The position numbers were made by a program, and so were the translations under genes. A stretch of DNA of 64,000 nt from JAPOPJ01 sp964538885 (GTDB lineage: Archaea > Thermoproteota > Nitrososphaeria > Nitrososphaerales > Nitrosopumilaceae). Positions 51,633 to 60,643 of this stretch are shown here, one piece after another. Position 1 is the stretch's first letter. Each line of letters opens with the position of its first letter. The notes below the pieces were generated by a model. It ran no database searches. It was not told the DNA's origin and worked only from the letters and a program-made list of their open reading frames with translations. The stretch lies in NCBI GenBank assembly GCA_964538885.1, contig CAZIHR010000018.1, positions 11,353-75,352 on the forward strand, in the 5' to 3' direction.

Positions 51633-52295
51633 CCTAAAAATCCTGTAAAGCTTTGTCTTTTTGGCCAAAACACCGGACAACATGACTCCTATGATCAGTC
51701 CGCCTATGATGTCCATGGGGTAGTGTTCCAGTACATATATTCTGCTAATAGATACCAGCCCTGGATACAGAAACATCAAGTAGGCACCGCGTGGGAATCT
51801 TTCTGACAGTGCATACCCTAGAATTATAGCAAATATCATAGTACGTGCTGCATGTCCAGAAGGATACGATGCCCCAAACCCTCCCTCACAAAATAGTGCA
51901 AATGTGTCACGACTCATTGCTACGGGAAATGATACACCATCATATTCCATATCTGGTCTGTCTCTGTCCACTCCACACTTTACGTATCCTGCCAGCAATG
52001 TTGACAATACAATTAATATCATTAGTGTAATGCCAATTCTTCTAGTCTTTTTTATGATCAGCATCAGTATACTAAACCCAAGCATGTAAAACGTATCACC
52101 GCTTTCCGTAATGGATTGCATGATTGTATCTATCATTATATTGCCAATTCCTGCATATACAAGTGACGCAACACTATGATCAAACGCATCGGTCACACCA
52201 AAATATACCAGAGCAGTAACCACAAGAAATGTTACAACTAACAAGACGAACGGCTTAGATCTCAAATCAAAAATCCAGTTTTGCAATTGATCCAA
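51621..52295 (-). CDS. PAP2-family membrane phosphatase
   Basis: 224 residues, about six membrane segments. The three phosphatase signatures are in order: K-x6-RP (KCGVDRDRP), PSGHA (with catalytic-site His) and SR-x5-H-x3-D (SRIYVLEHYPMDI). It removes phosphate from a lipid such as an isoprenyl diphosphate or phosphatidate-like lipid, on the outer face of the membrane. Confidence 0.9.
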   Translation of the reverse strand: MDQLQNWIFDLRSKPFVLLVVTFLVVTALVYFGVTDAFDHSVASLVYAGIGNIMIDTIMQSITESGDTFYMLGFSILMLIIKKTRRIGITLMILIVLSTLLAGYVKCGVDRDRPDMEYDGVSFPVAMSRDTFALFCEGGFGASYPSGHAARTMIFAIILGYALSERFPRGAYLMFLYPGLVSISRIYVLEHYPMDIIGGLIIGVMLSGVLAKKTKLYRIFRSVT

Positions 52296-52477
52296 TCTTT
52301 TGTATGCTATTTTTAATTTTTCGTAGTCTGTTTACTATTTGAAGGATTAGCATTTAGCACGGGTTGTTTAGAATAACTGCATCCGTATATTCTCTCATCT
52401 ATATACTCAGTCCCCTGTCTGAATGAGTGTGAACTGATCGACTCAAAGCATTTAACAGGGAATATAATAGGAATGCC

Positions 52478-53692
52478 GTGAAGGTTCTCACACTAGATGA
52501 TTTTGATCTTCAGAGCAAGACGGTTTTTCTACGTGTGGATATGAACTGTCCAATAGATCCGGTGACCTTAGAAATTTCTGGAATCAAGAGGATTGAGGAA
52601 GCTACACAAACCATAAAATCCCTTGGCGACTCTAAGCTTGTTGTTGCCACTCATCAGGGAAGAGTGGGAAACACTGACTATACTGGAATGGACAAGCATG
52701 CTAAGGTACTAAATGATCTACTTGGAAAAGATATTCTGTACGCTGAGGACGTGATAGGAGCATCAGCACAAAAACAGATACAAAATCTGAAGGATGGGGA
52801 GATCTTACTACTAGATAATTTGAGACTTTGTGCAGAAGAAAATTATGAATTCTCGCCAGAAGATGCTGTACGAACCGTCATGGTGAACCGACTCTCCAAA
52901 TACTTTGATCTTTGTGTCCTTGACTCGTTTCCAAGTGCCCACAGGTCTCATCCTTCTATAGTAGGTTTCCCACAGGTCATGCCTGCATGTGCAGGAAGAA
53001 TAGTTGAACGCGAAATGAGAAACCTAGATGAGATAATGACTGTGGCAAAAGCACCTCATGTTATAGTTCTTGGTGGCTCAAAGGTCGCTGATCGACTTGA
53101 GGCAATAAAACTTCTTATCCAGAATGGACGTGCAGATCACATTCTGTTGACAGGCCTTATAGGTAACGTATTCATGAGGGCCCAAGCTAGGATCAAATAC
53201 CCGTTGGGAATACAACGGGAAAATGAAGTGGTCGCAAAGGCACATAGTCTGATCGGAGAATACCCAGATGTCTTTTCTACACCAGCTGATGTGGCAATCG
53301 ATAAGGATGGTGAGAGAGTGGAGGTAAATGTCAGGGATCTGGTTACAGGTGACAAGATTTATGACCTTGGCCAAAAAACTCTGGAACACTATTCTAAAAT
53401 AATTGCTGGTGCTGGAACCGTATTTATCAGTGGACCTGCAGGATTCTTTGAAAAGGAGAACTTTGCTATGGGGACGGAGAGACTATTACATGCAGTTGCA
53501 AACTCGATGGCCACAACTATAGTTAGTGGGGGACACCTATCATATGCGCTCAAAATGTACGGTCTGGCTGAAAAGATTAACCATGTCAGTACAGCGGGTG
53601 GAGCACTAGTTATGTATCTGACCGGCAAGACACTACCAATGATAAGGGTACTACAAGATGCTGCACGCCGCCATCGTGATTCAAGCAAGTGA
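52478..53692 (+). CDS. pgk: Phosphoglycerate kinase
   Basis: 404 residues. N-domain substrate site: VFLRVDMNCPID, VATHQGRVG (Arg) and DSFPSAHRSHPSIVGFP. The C-domain has LGGSKVADRL, VFISGPAGFFE and STAGGALVMYLTG for ATP. It interconverts 1,3-bisphosphoglycerate and 3-phosphoglycerate, here probably for gluconeogenesis. GTG start (the ATG four bases earlier is out of frame and stops at once). Convergent with the SUF cluster, 33 bp away. Confidence 0.96.
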   Translation: MKVLTLDDFDLQSKTVFLRVDMNCPIDPVTLEISGIKRIEEATQTIKSLGDSKLVVATHQGRVGNTDYTGMDKHAKVLNDLLGKDILYAEDVIGASAQKQIQNLKDGEILLLDNLRLCAEENYEFSPEDAVRTVMVNRLSKYFDLCVLDSFPSAHRSHPSIVGFPQVMPACAGRIVEREMRNLDEIMTVAKAPHVIVLGGSKVADRLEAIKLLIQNGRADHILLTGLIGNVFMRAQARIKYPLGIQRENEVVAKAHSLIGEYPDVFSTPADVAIDKDGERVEVNVRDLVTGDKIYDLGQKTLEHYSKIIAGAGTVFISGPAGFFEKENFAMGTERLLHAVANSMATTIVSGGHLSYALKMYGLAEKINHVSTAGGALVMYLTGKTLPMIRVLQDAARRHRDSSK

Positions 53693-53725
53693 TGCCTAGC
53701 AATCTTACACGCTAATACACTACAG

Positions 53726-54073
53726 TTAGATGCTTGCACTACATGGCTGATTTGGACATTTTCTCTCTTCCATCCTACCCAAAAATATCTCAAGCCCACA
53801 TGAGTTGCAGTGATACTTTTCCAACACATCAAACAGCTTTAACCATATTGTGGTGAGATTTTGTGCAATATCTCTAAACATTCCTGCATTACAGAGCTGC
53901 CTTATATGTGGCTCAATGTCGTTGACAGTCCAATCTGACTTGACAACCCCTCTGCATCGAAGTTCTTCTACGATATCGTTGTTTGTAAAATGCCTTTCAG
54001 TATCATTATACTTTTCAAAGACAATCTTCCTGATGTGTAGTGGGATGGACATGTTTGGCATAAAGTTGGCCAT
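53726..54073 (-). CDS. Winged-helix plus zinc-site protein of the SUF cluster
   Basis: 115 residues. The N-terminal 70 look like a winged helix (IRKIVFEKYNDTERHFTNNDIVEEL, WTVNDIEPHIRQLCNAGMF). The C-terminus has a four-cysteine site (Cys89, Cys92, Cys106, Cys111). The ATG shares a base with the sufU TGA, so translation is coupled. A frame open upstream into sufU is not the gene start. It may be a cluster-sensing regulator or an adaptor of SUF; function unknown. Confidence 0.68.
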   Translation of the reverse strand: MANFMPNMSIPLHIRKIVFEKYNDTERHFTNNDIVEELRCRGVVKSDWTVNDIEPHIRQLCNAGMFRDIAQNLTTIWLKLFDVLEKYHCNSCGLEIFLGRMEERKCPNQPCSASI

Positions 54074-54516
54074 CAGTACAGGTTTGCCGCCTCTTCCTTT
54101 AGTTTGTCTGTACTCTCTGCATCCTTGGTATGGGAGCCCAGATATGAGTAAAGGGCATACTTGAATACCTTGAGCGGCAGTAGTGCGCACTTTATTCTTA
54201 CTGCCTGAAGGTTTTCAAGTCCTAATTCACTCAGTATGTCTGTTTTATCGATCAATTTTACTTCATCTAGATTTTTCCCTTTTGCCATCTCGGTAAGTAC
54301 TGATGAACATGCCATGCATATTGCACATCCCTTTCCATGGAACTTTATGTCTGATATTGCGTCATTGTCAATCTTCATGTCTATGTCGATACTGTCTCCG
54401 CACAACGGATTGGAGTCATGATATGTTACATCATGATTTTCAATCTTGCCATAGTTGGAAGGATTTCTTGAATAATCTACTATCATCTCGTGGTAAATGT
54501 CTGCGTTGCTGTTCAC
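54073..54516 (-). CDS. sufU: SufU/IscU-type Fe-S scaffold or sulfur-transfer protein
   Basis: 147 residues with Cys39 in NPLCGDS, Asp41, Cys64 in GKGCAICMAC and Cys110 in IKCALL: the three conserved Cys and one Asp of SufU/IscU. The GKGCAIC spacing and extra region before Cys110 are of the SufU kind, which takes sulfur from SufS. It overlaps the sufS stop by 4 bp. Confidence 0.94.
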   Translation of the reverse strand: MNSNADIYHEMIVDYSRNPSNYGKIENHDVTYHDSNPLCGDSIDIDMKIDNDAISDIKFHGKGCAICMACSSVLTEMAKGKNLDEVKLIDKTDILSELGLENLQAVRIKCALLPLKVFKYALYSYLGSHTKDAESTDKLKEEAANLY

Positions 54517-55757
54517 AGCTTGAACACTCCTGCCACCTTGTTTAGTGATGCCACTAGTGCATCAACATCTTCTTTGGTGTTGTAAATGTAAAAACTTGCT
54601 CTTGATGTGGCAGCAACATTTAGTCGCTCCATCAGTACTTGGGCACAGTGGTGACCAGAACGGATGGCGATGCCCTCACCATCAATAATGTGTGCCACAT
54701 CATGTGGGTGTACATTACCAAAGTTAAATGAGATCACCCCGCCTCTTTTCGAGATGTCTTTCGTTCCGTATATGTGAATGCCTCTCACCTTGGACATCTT
54801 ATCTAACGCGTATTTTGTCAATTCGATTTCATGCTCGCGTATTTTGTCCATTCCTATTTTAGTTAGATAGTCTATTGCGGCACCAAGCCCAACGACATCT
54901 GCAATGTTTGGTGTACCTGCCTCAAATTTGTATGGTAGGTCATTCCAAGTTGTCTCATATTTGTGTACTTCACGTATCATGTCGCCACCACCATGAAACG
55001 GCTCCATAGTTTCCAGTATAGATCTTTTTACCCACAGTACACCTATTCCTGTGGGACCGAGCATCTTGTGCCCTGAAAATGCGAAAAAGTCACATCCCAT
55101 GCCTTCAATATCCACTTTCATATGTGGCACTGCCTGTGCACCATCAACTAGGGTCATAACTCCTGCCTGCTTGCATTTTGAAATGATGCTTTGAGCATCA
55201 GTAATCGTTCCAAGTACATTGGACATCAGGCTGAATGCAACAATCTTCACGCGGCCAGTAGCAAGTAACTCATCTAGATCCTCTAGTATTAGTTCCCCAT
55301 AATCATCAGTTCTAATATATTCTAGTTTTGCATCTTTTTCCTTGGCAAGCAGCTGCCAAGGAACTATATTACTGTGATGTTCATACTCTGTAGTTACTAT
55401 GATGTCTTCTTTCTCAACATGTGTCCTGCCCCACGAGTATGCAACCAGATTTATTGCCTCTGTGGTACCACGAACAAAAATTACTTCTCTTCTATCCTTA
55501 ATGTTGACAAAGTCTGCAACTTTATCCCTTGTCATCTCATATGATTCGGTTGCTTCTTCTGCTAGGGCGTATACTGCTCTGTGTATATTTGCGTTGTAAT
55601 TTCTGTAATAGTCGTTTATGGCATCAATAACTTGATTCGGCTTTTGTGCCGTGGATGCATTGTCTAGATATACAAGCTGTTTATTCTCGCGTATCTTTCT
55701 TTTCAGTATTGGAAAGTCTTCACGCAAGCTTTCAAATAATGTCTGTGTATTTTGCAT
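54513..55757 (-). CDS. sufS: SufS-type cysteine desulfurase
   Basis: 414 residues, PLP enzyme that takes sulfur from cysteine. PLP lysine lies in FFAFSGHKMLGPTG, with His in TTEYEHHSN and the active-site Cys in IRSGHHCAQVLM. The short RSGHHCAQ loop is of the SufS (class II) type. It sits between the Rieske and sufU genes, 5 bp after the Rieske gene. Confidence 0.96.
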   Translation of the reverse strand: MQNTQTLFESLREDFPILKRKIRENKQLVYLDNASTAQKPNQVIDAINDYYRNYNANIHRAVYALAEEATESYEMTRDKVADFVNIKDRREVIFVRGTTEAINLVAYSWGRTHVEKEDIIVTTEYEHHSNIVPWQLLAKEKDAKLEYIRTDDYGELILEDLDELLATGRVKIVAFSLMSNVLGTITDAQSIISKCKQAGVMTLVDGAQAVPHMKVDIEGMGCDFFAFSGHKMLGPTGIGVLWVKRSILETMEPFHGGGDMIREVHKYETTWNDLPYKFEAGTPNIADVVGLGAAIDYLTKIGMDKIREHEIELTKYALDKMSKVRGIHIYGTKDISKRGGVISFNFGNVHPHDVAHIIDGEGIAIRSGHHCAQVLMERLNVAATSRASFYIYNTKEDVDALVASLNKVAGVFKL

Positions 55758-55762
55758 GTACC

Positions 55763-56044
55763 TTAAACCTCCACATAAATCCAGCCGTCGTCTATTTTAA
55801 CATTATACACACAAAGTGGCACTTCTGCAGGTAGGTTCTGCGGATGACCATTCTCTAAATTGAATACAGATAGATGGAGAGGACATCTTATACCTTCATC
55901 ATTTAGAAATCCAGATGACAAGTCTGCTTCTGCATGTGTACAAATGAGATCTACGGCGCGAATCTTTCCTCCGTGATTTACTAGTAAAATTTTTCTCTCT
56001 CCGTGAATGAAACTGAACAACTGGTTATTTCCAACGTCATCCAC
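55763..56044 (-). CDS. Rieske [2Fe-2S] ferredoxin in the SUF cluster
   Basis: 93 residues from a GTG, with the Rieske cluster ligands Cys35-x-His37 (ICTHAEADL) and Cys54-x2-His57 (IRCPLHLSVF). It is a soluble non-heme Rieske protein, probably an electron carrier for cluster assembly. The frame stays open upstream to the sufD end, and the residues there (IKLAQWIKACNV) look like the missing first strand of the Rieske fold, but no ATG/GTG/TTG precedes them. The true start may be an ATT at 56077 overlapping the sufD stop (see findings). Confidence 0.9.
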   Translation of the reverse strand: MDDVGNNQLFSFIHGERKILLVNHGGKIRAVDLICTHAEADLSSGFLNDEGIRCPLHLSVFNLENGHPQNLPAEVPLCVYNVKIDDGWIYVEV

Positions 56045-56076
56045 ATTGCAGGCTTTGATCCATTGGGCCAGTTTAA

Positions 56077-57474
56077 TTACCTGTATTTGTAGTGTTGCTC
56101 CATCTCAGCATCTTCGTTGTATCTGGTCTCCTCGACCTCGACAAACTTTGCAAGCTCCTCGTCTGTATTGATGGACAGTTCACGCCCTTCCCACTTTGAT
56201 TCAATTAGATATGCTATCCATGCTCTTATCTGGAATGACATTTTTCTTGATAGAGGCTCGAGGAATCCTTCTATGATAGTCCTTTCTGCTTCTTCGTGGT
56301 TCAGACATCTAGTCTTCAGGTAGAATATCTGCTCCTCATCTATTTGCGCTACTGATGCGGAGTGTGTAGCCTTGACATCATTGGTGAAGATCTCCAGTCC
56401 TGGTATTGCATCTGACTTTGCGTCTTTGTCAAGCAGTATGGAGCGACCTGACAGGAACGAGTTGGACTTTGTGGCATTCTCTTTTATTCTGATCATTCCT
56501 TTAAAGAGTGACTTGGATCTGTTACGGAGGATCGACTTTTCTACAACACGTCCTTCAGTGGACGGACTTTGATGGTTTACATTTGTTTGTATGTCAAAGT
56601 TCTGCTCGTTGTTTCCAAAGATTACTTCCGAGTCATTTGCAGATGCACCTGTCCCATTCAGGTAATAATCCGTCTTGTATCTGGAAAGTAGTGCGCCAAA
56701 TAGCCCTGAGTACCAATTGACCTTGGCATCCTGTGCCATGTCAATCCTTCTAGTTGAAAAATTGATTGACGACTGATCCATCATTTGTAGTGTGGTGATA
56801 TCTATGTGGGAATTTGCCTGTATGTTGGCATTTAGCAGCTCCATGTATGCCTGCTGCACATGTGATGTGGGTGAATACAACTCTTGTACGATTGTGGCTC
56901 TACTGCCCTCACCAGCTTGAATTATGTTTCGTGATATGGTGGAGATTCCATCCTCCGATAGACATGACAACATGTGGATTGGCTCCTCAACTGTAATCCC
57001 CTTGGGAATAAGCATAAACACTCCTGAATTGAATGCCGCGTTGTTCAACGCAGTGAATTTATCATCTTGCGAATTCGAAGACTCTAGGGCCTGCCTTACT
57101 GCATCTGGATTGTTTGTTACTGCATCCTCTATGGAGCTTATTATGATGCCATTTGATTTCATGGCATCAGGCAGACTGATTCTTGGTATGTTTGTGCCTA
57201 TCTGTACTATGTTTGCCTTGCCCTTTAATTCATCAAGTCTTTTTTGCAGGAATGTGGGAACAGAGTCTGTTGTGTCTGGTGCTAGGGCCACTTGATTTGG
57301 GTCCATTTTTTGCACATCGGTGTACTTGTTGTATAGAGGAGATGTCTCAGTTGGTAGTTTGCCATATGTGGTGAGGGAATCTTTTCTGTATTGACTAAGC
57401 CAATTGGGCTCATTTCTGTATGATGAAATCTTTTCTACATGATTTAGATTCAGTTCCGAGAGTGTCTGAGACAT
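56077..57474 (-). CDS. sufD: SufD scaffold subunit
   Basis: 465 residues of the SufB/SufD beta-helix family. The core has FTALNNAAFNSGVFMLIPKG, RRIDMAQDAKVNWYSGLFGA, and the C-terminal VKATHSASVAQIDEEQIFYLKTRCLNHEEAERTI with the conserved His. It partners SufB and SufC in the scaffold. It follows sufB by 20 bp. Confidence 0.95.
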   Translation of the reverse strand: MSQTLSELNLNHVEKISSYRNEPNWLSQYRKDSLTTYGKLPTETSPLYNKYTDVQKMDPNQVALAPDTTDSVPTFLQKRLDELKGKANIVQIGTNIPRISLPDAMKSNGIIISSIEDAVTNNPDAVRQALESSNSQDDKFTALNNAAFNSGVFMLIPKGITVEEPIHMLSCLSEDGISTISRNIIQAGEGSRATIVQELYSPTSHVQQAYMELLNANIQANSHIDITTLQMMDQSSINFSTRRIDMAQDAKVNWYSGLFGALLSRYKTDYYLNGTGASANDSEVIFGNNEQNFDIQTNVNHQSPSTEGRVVEKSILRNRSKSLFKGMIRIKENATKSNSFLSGRSILLDKDAKSDAIPGLEIFTNDVKATHSASVAQIDEEQIFYLKTRCLNHEEAERTIIEGFLEPLSRKMSFQIRAWIAYLIESKWEGRELSINTDEELAKFVEVEETRYNEDAEMEQHYKYR

Positions 57475-57494
57475 GGTAGTTCGTCGTATGGTTG

Positions 57495-58895
57495 CTAGCC
57501 CACAGAGTCATCCATTTCTAGCTTGATGAGTCTGTTTAACTCCACCGCATATTCCATGGGAAGTTCTTTTGTGAACGGTTCCATAAATCCGTTGACAATC
57601 AGTGAGAGTGCTTCCTCTTCGGTGAATCCCCTGCTCATGAGATAGAATATTTGCTCGTCACCTATCTTGCCTACTGTTGCCTCATGGGTGATTGTTGCAT
57701 CTTCTTGATTGATCTCCATGTATGGATAGGTATCGGTCTTTGATGTGTCATCTAACAACAACGCATCACACCTTACCGTAGATTTGACACCTGTAGCTCC
57801 CTTTGCAACATTAAGTAGTCCTCTGTAGGTTGAACGACCGTCTAGCCTACTGACTGATTTTGAGGTGATCTTTGATGTGGTGTTTGGTGCTAGATGTACC
57901 ATCTTTGCACCTGTATCTTGATGCTGACCTTTACCTGCAAACGCGATAGACAGAGTCTCACCATATGCACGTTCCCCTAGAAGATAGACGCCTGGATATT
58001 TCATGGTCAGCTTACTCCCTATGTTCCCATCAATCCATTCAACTGTAGCTCCGTCATATGCATATGCCCTCTTTGTGACTAGATTGTAGACATCGTTGCT
58101 CCAATTTTGTATGGTGGTGTAGCGCAGCTTTGCATCTTTGTGGGCTACTAGTTCTACCACTGCTGAATGTAATGATTCTGAAGAGTATACTGGTGCCGTA
58201 CATCCTTCAATGTAATGTACCTCTGCACCTTCATCAACGATGATCAACGTCCTTTCAAATTGGCCTATATTTTCTGCATTGATCCTAAAGTATGCCTGTA
58301 ATGGCATGTCTATCTTGACTCCTGGTGGGACATAGATGAAGGAGCCTCCACTCCAGACCGCACTGTTTAGTGCTGCAAACTTGTTGTCTTCGGGTGGTAT
58401 GACCTTACCGAAGTATTTTTTGAATATTTCAGGTTGCTCTTTGAGTGCTGAATCCGTATCTAGAAACAACACTCCTTGTTTTTTCAGATCCTCTCTGAGG
58501 TTGTGATATACCACCTCGGATTCATATTGAGCCCCGACACCTGCAAGGAATTTTTTCTCAGCTTCGGGAATGCCCAGCTTGTCAAATGTATTTTTTACAT
58601 CTTCTGGTACATCGTCCCAGCTCTTTTCGGTCTTTTCGGATGCCTTTGCATAATAGTAGATATTTTGAAAGTCAATCATACTCAGATCCCCTCCCCATGT
58701 GGGCATTGGTTTTTTCATGAATGTCTCATAGGAACGTAGTCTAAAGTCAAGCATCCACCGTGGCTCATCTTTCATCTTACTAATTCCTAATACGGTATCC
58801 TTTGAGAGCCCTTTCTTGCTCAGATGGACATACATCTCAGTAGAGTCTTTAAAGTCATATTTTGAATAATCCATGTCTAGGTTTTTGGTGGACAT
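57495..58895 (-). CDS. sufB: SufB scaffold subunit
   Basis: 466 residues. Typical SufB: KDEPRWMLDFRLRSYE, KFAALNSAVWSGGSFIYVPPGV, EGCTAPVYSS with a conserved Cys, NWSNDVYNLVTKRAYAYDGATVEWIDGNIGSK and ATITHEATVGKIGDEQIFYLMSRGF. It builds the cluster. First gene of the sufB-sufD-Rieske-sufS-sufU-wH/zinc operon, with its own TATA box. Confidence 0.97.
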   Translation of the reverse strand: MSTKNLDMDYSKYDFKDSTEMYVHLSKKGLSKDTVLGISKMKDEPRWMLDFRLRSYETFMKKPMPTWGGDLSMIDFQNIYYYAKASEKTEKSWDDVPEDVKNTFDKLGIPEAEKKFLAGVGAQYESEVVYHNLREDLKKQGVLFLDTDSALKEQPEIFKKYFGKVIPPEDNKFAALNSAVWSGGSFIYVPPGVKIDMPLQAYFRINAENIGQFERTLIIVDEGAEVHYIEGCTAPVYSSESLHSAVVELVAHKDAKLRYTTIQNWSNDVYNLVTKRAYAYDGATVEWIDGNIGSKLTMKYPGVYLLGERAYGETLSIAFAGKGQHQDTGAKMVHLAPNTTSKITSKSVSRLDGRSTYRGLLNVAKGATGVKSTVRCDALLLDDTSKTDTYPYMEINQEDATITHEATVGKIGDEQIFYLMSRGFTEEEALSLIVNGFMEPFTKELPMEYAVELNRLIKLEMDDSVG

Positions 58896-58915
58896 GGTAG
58901 AAATAACTCTGTTAT

Positions 58916-58923
58916 ATTATAAA
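58916..58923 (-). promoter_or_regulatory. TATA box of the SUF operon
   Basis: TTTATAAT on the minus strand, 24-25 nt before the sufB ATG at 58895; predicts a leaderless mRNA. Confidence 0.55.
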
Positions 58924-59156
58924 TACATGTGGAAAAATAGGCATAGCTAAATAGATTCATATTATATATTGTAACAAATGGTCGTTTTACTGTTTCAATA
59001 TGTGCGATCAAATTATGAGGCAAAATTTTGATTGTAAATGACAATAACTGGACATATTTACTACATATTCCTATACTCTGATTGACGTTTCAAGTATGAT
59101 GACATAGATAATCCTAGTGATCTTTTAAGATATTTTATTATGATTATAACGTACAG

Positions 59157-59909
59157 CTAAAGCCTTTCTAGTGCCTGCATCATCTTCTTGTGGGCTGAGT
59201 CGCGAACATCTTTTTCAAAATTTAGAATTTCATGCACATTAGGCACTACTTTGCTATGCTTTTTCATATATTTGATAAATACACCACAGTCACGTATGTC
59301 TCCGAGTATATCTTGCAGGGATTTCAAGATGGCAACCATCTTATCATATCTGTCATCCGTATTCATCTCCATGACATATCTGAGCTTTTTTGTAGTCTTT
59401 CTCATGGCGTGCAACTCATTCATGTTGCTCTTGCCGTTCAATACCGTGTTGATACTATCATTATAGTTATCAATGAGTACAAGTAGTCTTTTTTGAAATT
59501 TATCGTATGTGGCCTTTGACTTTTTGATTTTTGGTTTTTTCATCTGAGCGATCTCTTCGGCAAGATCCAGCGCCTTAGACAATCTCTTAAGCTTCTTTTT
59601 TGTAATGAGCAATAAAATTCTTGATTCTTGGTCAAAGCCATATGCCTTTAGCTTCTTCAATATTATGTCGTGATCCCGAATAGTACTGTTTGCTGAGAAA
59701 AGCTTTCCGTATGCTAAAATTAATCTGCTTAATCTCTTTGTCCTACTGGATTTGGGAAGCACCGAGTATGCGGCCTCCAGCCTCCTACTGGTGACTCTCA
59801 CATCATGAATTGTCTCTTCTGTTGGTTCCATGAGATATGTATCTAGCGTCTTGTATGCCTTGTCTAGTCTGACTAGAAATAAATCAAAAAATGATTCTTG
59901 TGTAGTCAT
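59157..59909 (-). CDS. CHAD domain protein
   Basis: 250 residues, helical and Lys/Arg-rich. CHAD signatures: VRVTSRRLEAAYSVL, STIRDHDIILKKL, LHAMRKTTKKLRYVMEM and LGDIRDCGVF. CHAD domains bind polyphosphate with conserved basic grooves and are often coded near ppk or ppx. It overlaps the upstream kinase gene by 4 bp, closing a run with two tmk-like genes and next to ppx and sixA. Confidence 0.92.
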   Translation of the reverse strand: MTTQESFFDLFLVRLDKAYKTLDTYLMEPTEETIHDVRVTSRRLEAAYSVLPKSSRTKRLSRLILAYGKLFSANSTIRDHDIILKKLKAYGFDQESRILLLITKKKLKRLSKALDLAEEIAQMKKPKIKKSKATYDKFQKRLLVLIDNYNDSINTVLNGKSNMNELHAMRKTTKKLRYVMEMNTDDRYDKMVAILKSLQDILGDIRDCGVFIKYMKKHSKVVPNVHEILNFEKDVRDSAHKKMMQALERL

Positions 59910-60643
59910 TCTGCCTTTGCCAGAAATCTACCAATCTGTTTTTGTAGTGTGACGTTTACCTGTTCTTGTGTTCTGTTTCCATCTACTGATGTGAGGTCAT
60001 ATTTCTGTTTCAAATATTCAAATTCTCTTGCAAGCTTTCGTTGATAAATTATAAATGACTCAAACATATCTTCGGATAGTCCCATATCTGCGCCTGACTC
60101 GTGATAGTCAAGAGACTGTCTTTTTGCAAATACTCTGTGAACCAGCTTGAATGGATCTACATCTAAGTAGAATATCAGGTCTGGTACCAGTGCAAAGCTG
60201 TACAAGTTGGAGGACCACTGTCTTTTGATTCCACGTACTGTATTCCTTGCCATCAGTGTGTAGATGTATCTGTCTGCCAGTACCATATAGCCTGCTTGTA
60301 GTGCAGGAATTATTTTGTGCTCCATCTGATCGGCAAAGTCTGCCGCATAAAACATGGCACTTGTTCTCTTCCCTAGTGAGATGTTCCTCTTTGCTTCCAG
60401 TATTCCCTCACCTATGAGCTCCGAACGTTTGAGGCCTGTGTTGAGTACAGCAAACCCGTCTGCTTCCAACTTGGATGTGAGCATCTCAATTTGTGTACTG
60501 CGACCAGACGCGTCCGGCCCCTCTATCACAATCAATCTTCCACTGATCTCAAGATCCTGCAAGTATGTTATGCCACCAGATCTATCGTTTCCATACCAGA
60601 CTGGTTTGCGCCTCTTTTTGGTGTGTGCAAGGTTGGATCTCAT
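59906..60643 (-). CDS. Thymidylate kinase-like P-loop protein with altered Walker A
   Basis: 245 residues of the thymidylate kinase family. The P-loop reads GPDASGRST (42-50), with Arg48 where the invariant Lys should be. The other parts remain: LADRYIYTLMARN (DR-Y motif), a long lid region and FYLDVDPFKL. The N-terminal 35 residues extend beyond normal Tmk. The substitution suggests weak or altered kinase activity. It overlaps the next gene by 4 bp and the previous one by 1 bp. Confidence 0.85.
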   Translation of the reverse strand: MRSNLAHTKKRRKPVWYGNDRSGGITYLQDLEISGRLIVIEGPDASGRSTQIEMLTSKLEADGFAVLNTGLKRSELIGEGILEAKRNISLGKRTSAMFYAADFADQMEHKIIPALQAGYMVLADRYIYTLMARNTVRGIKRQWSSNLYSFALVPDLIFYLDVDPFKLVHRVFAKRQSLDYHESGADMGLSEDMFESFIIYQRKLAREFEYLKQKYDLTSVDGNRTQEQVNVTLQKQIGRFLAKAE

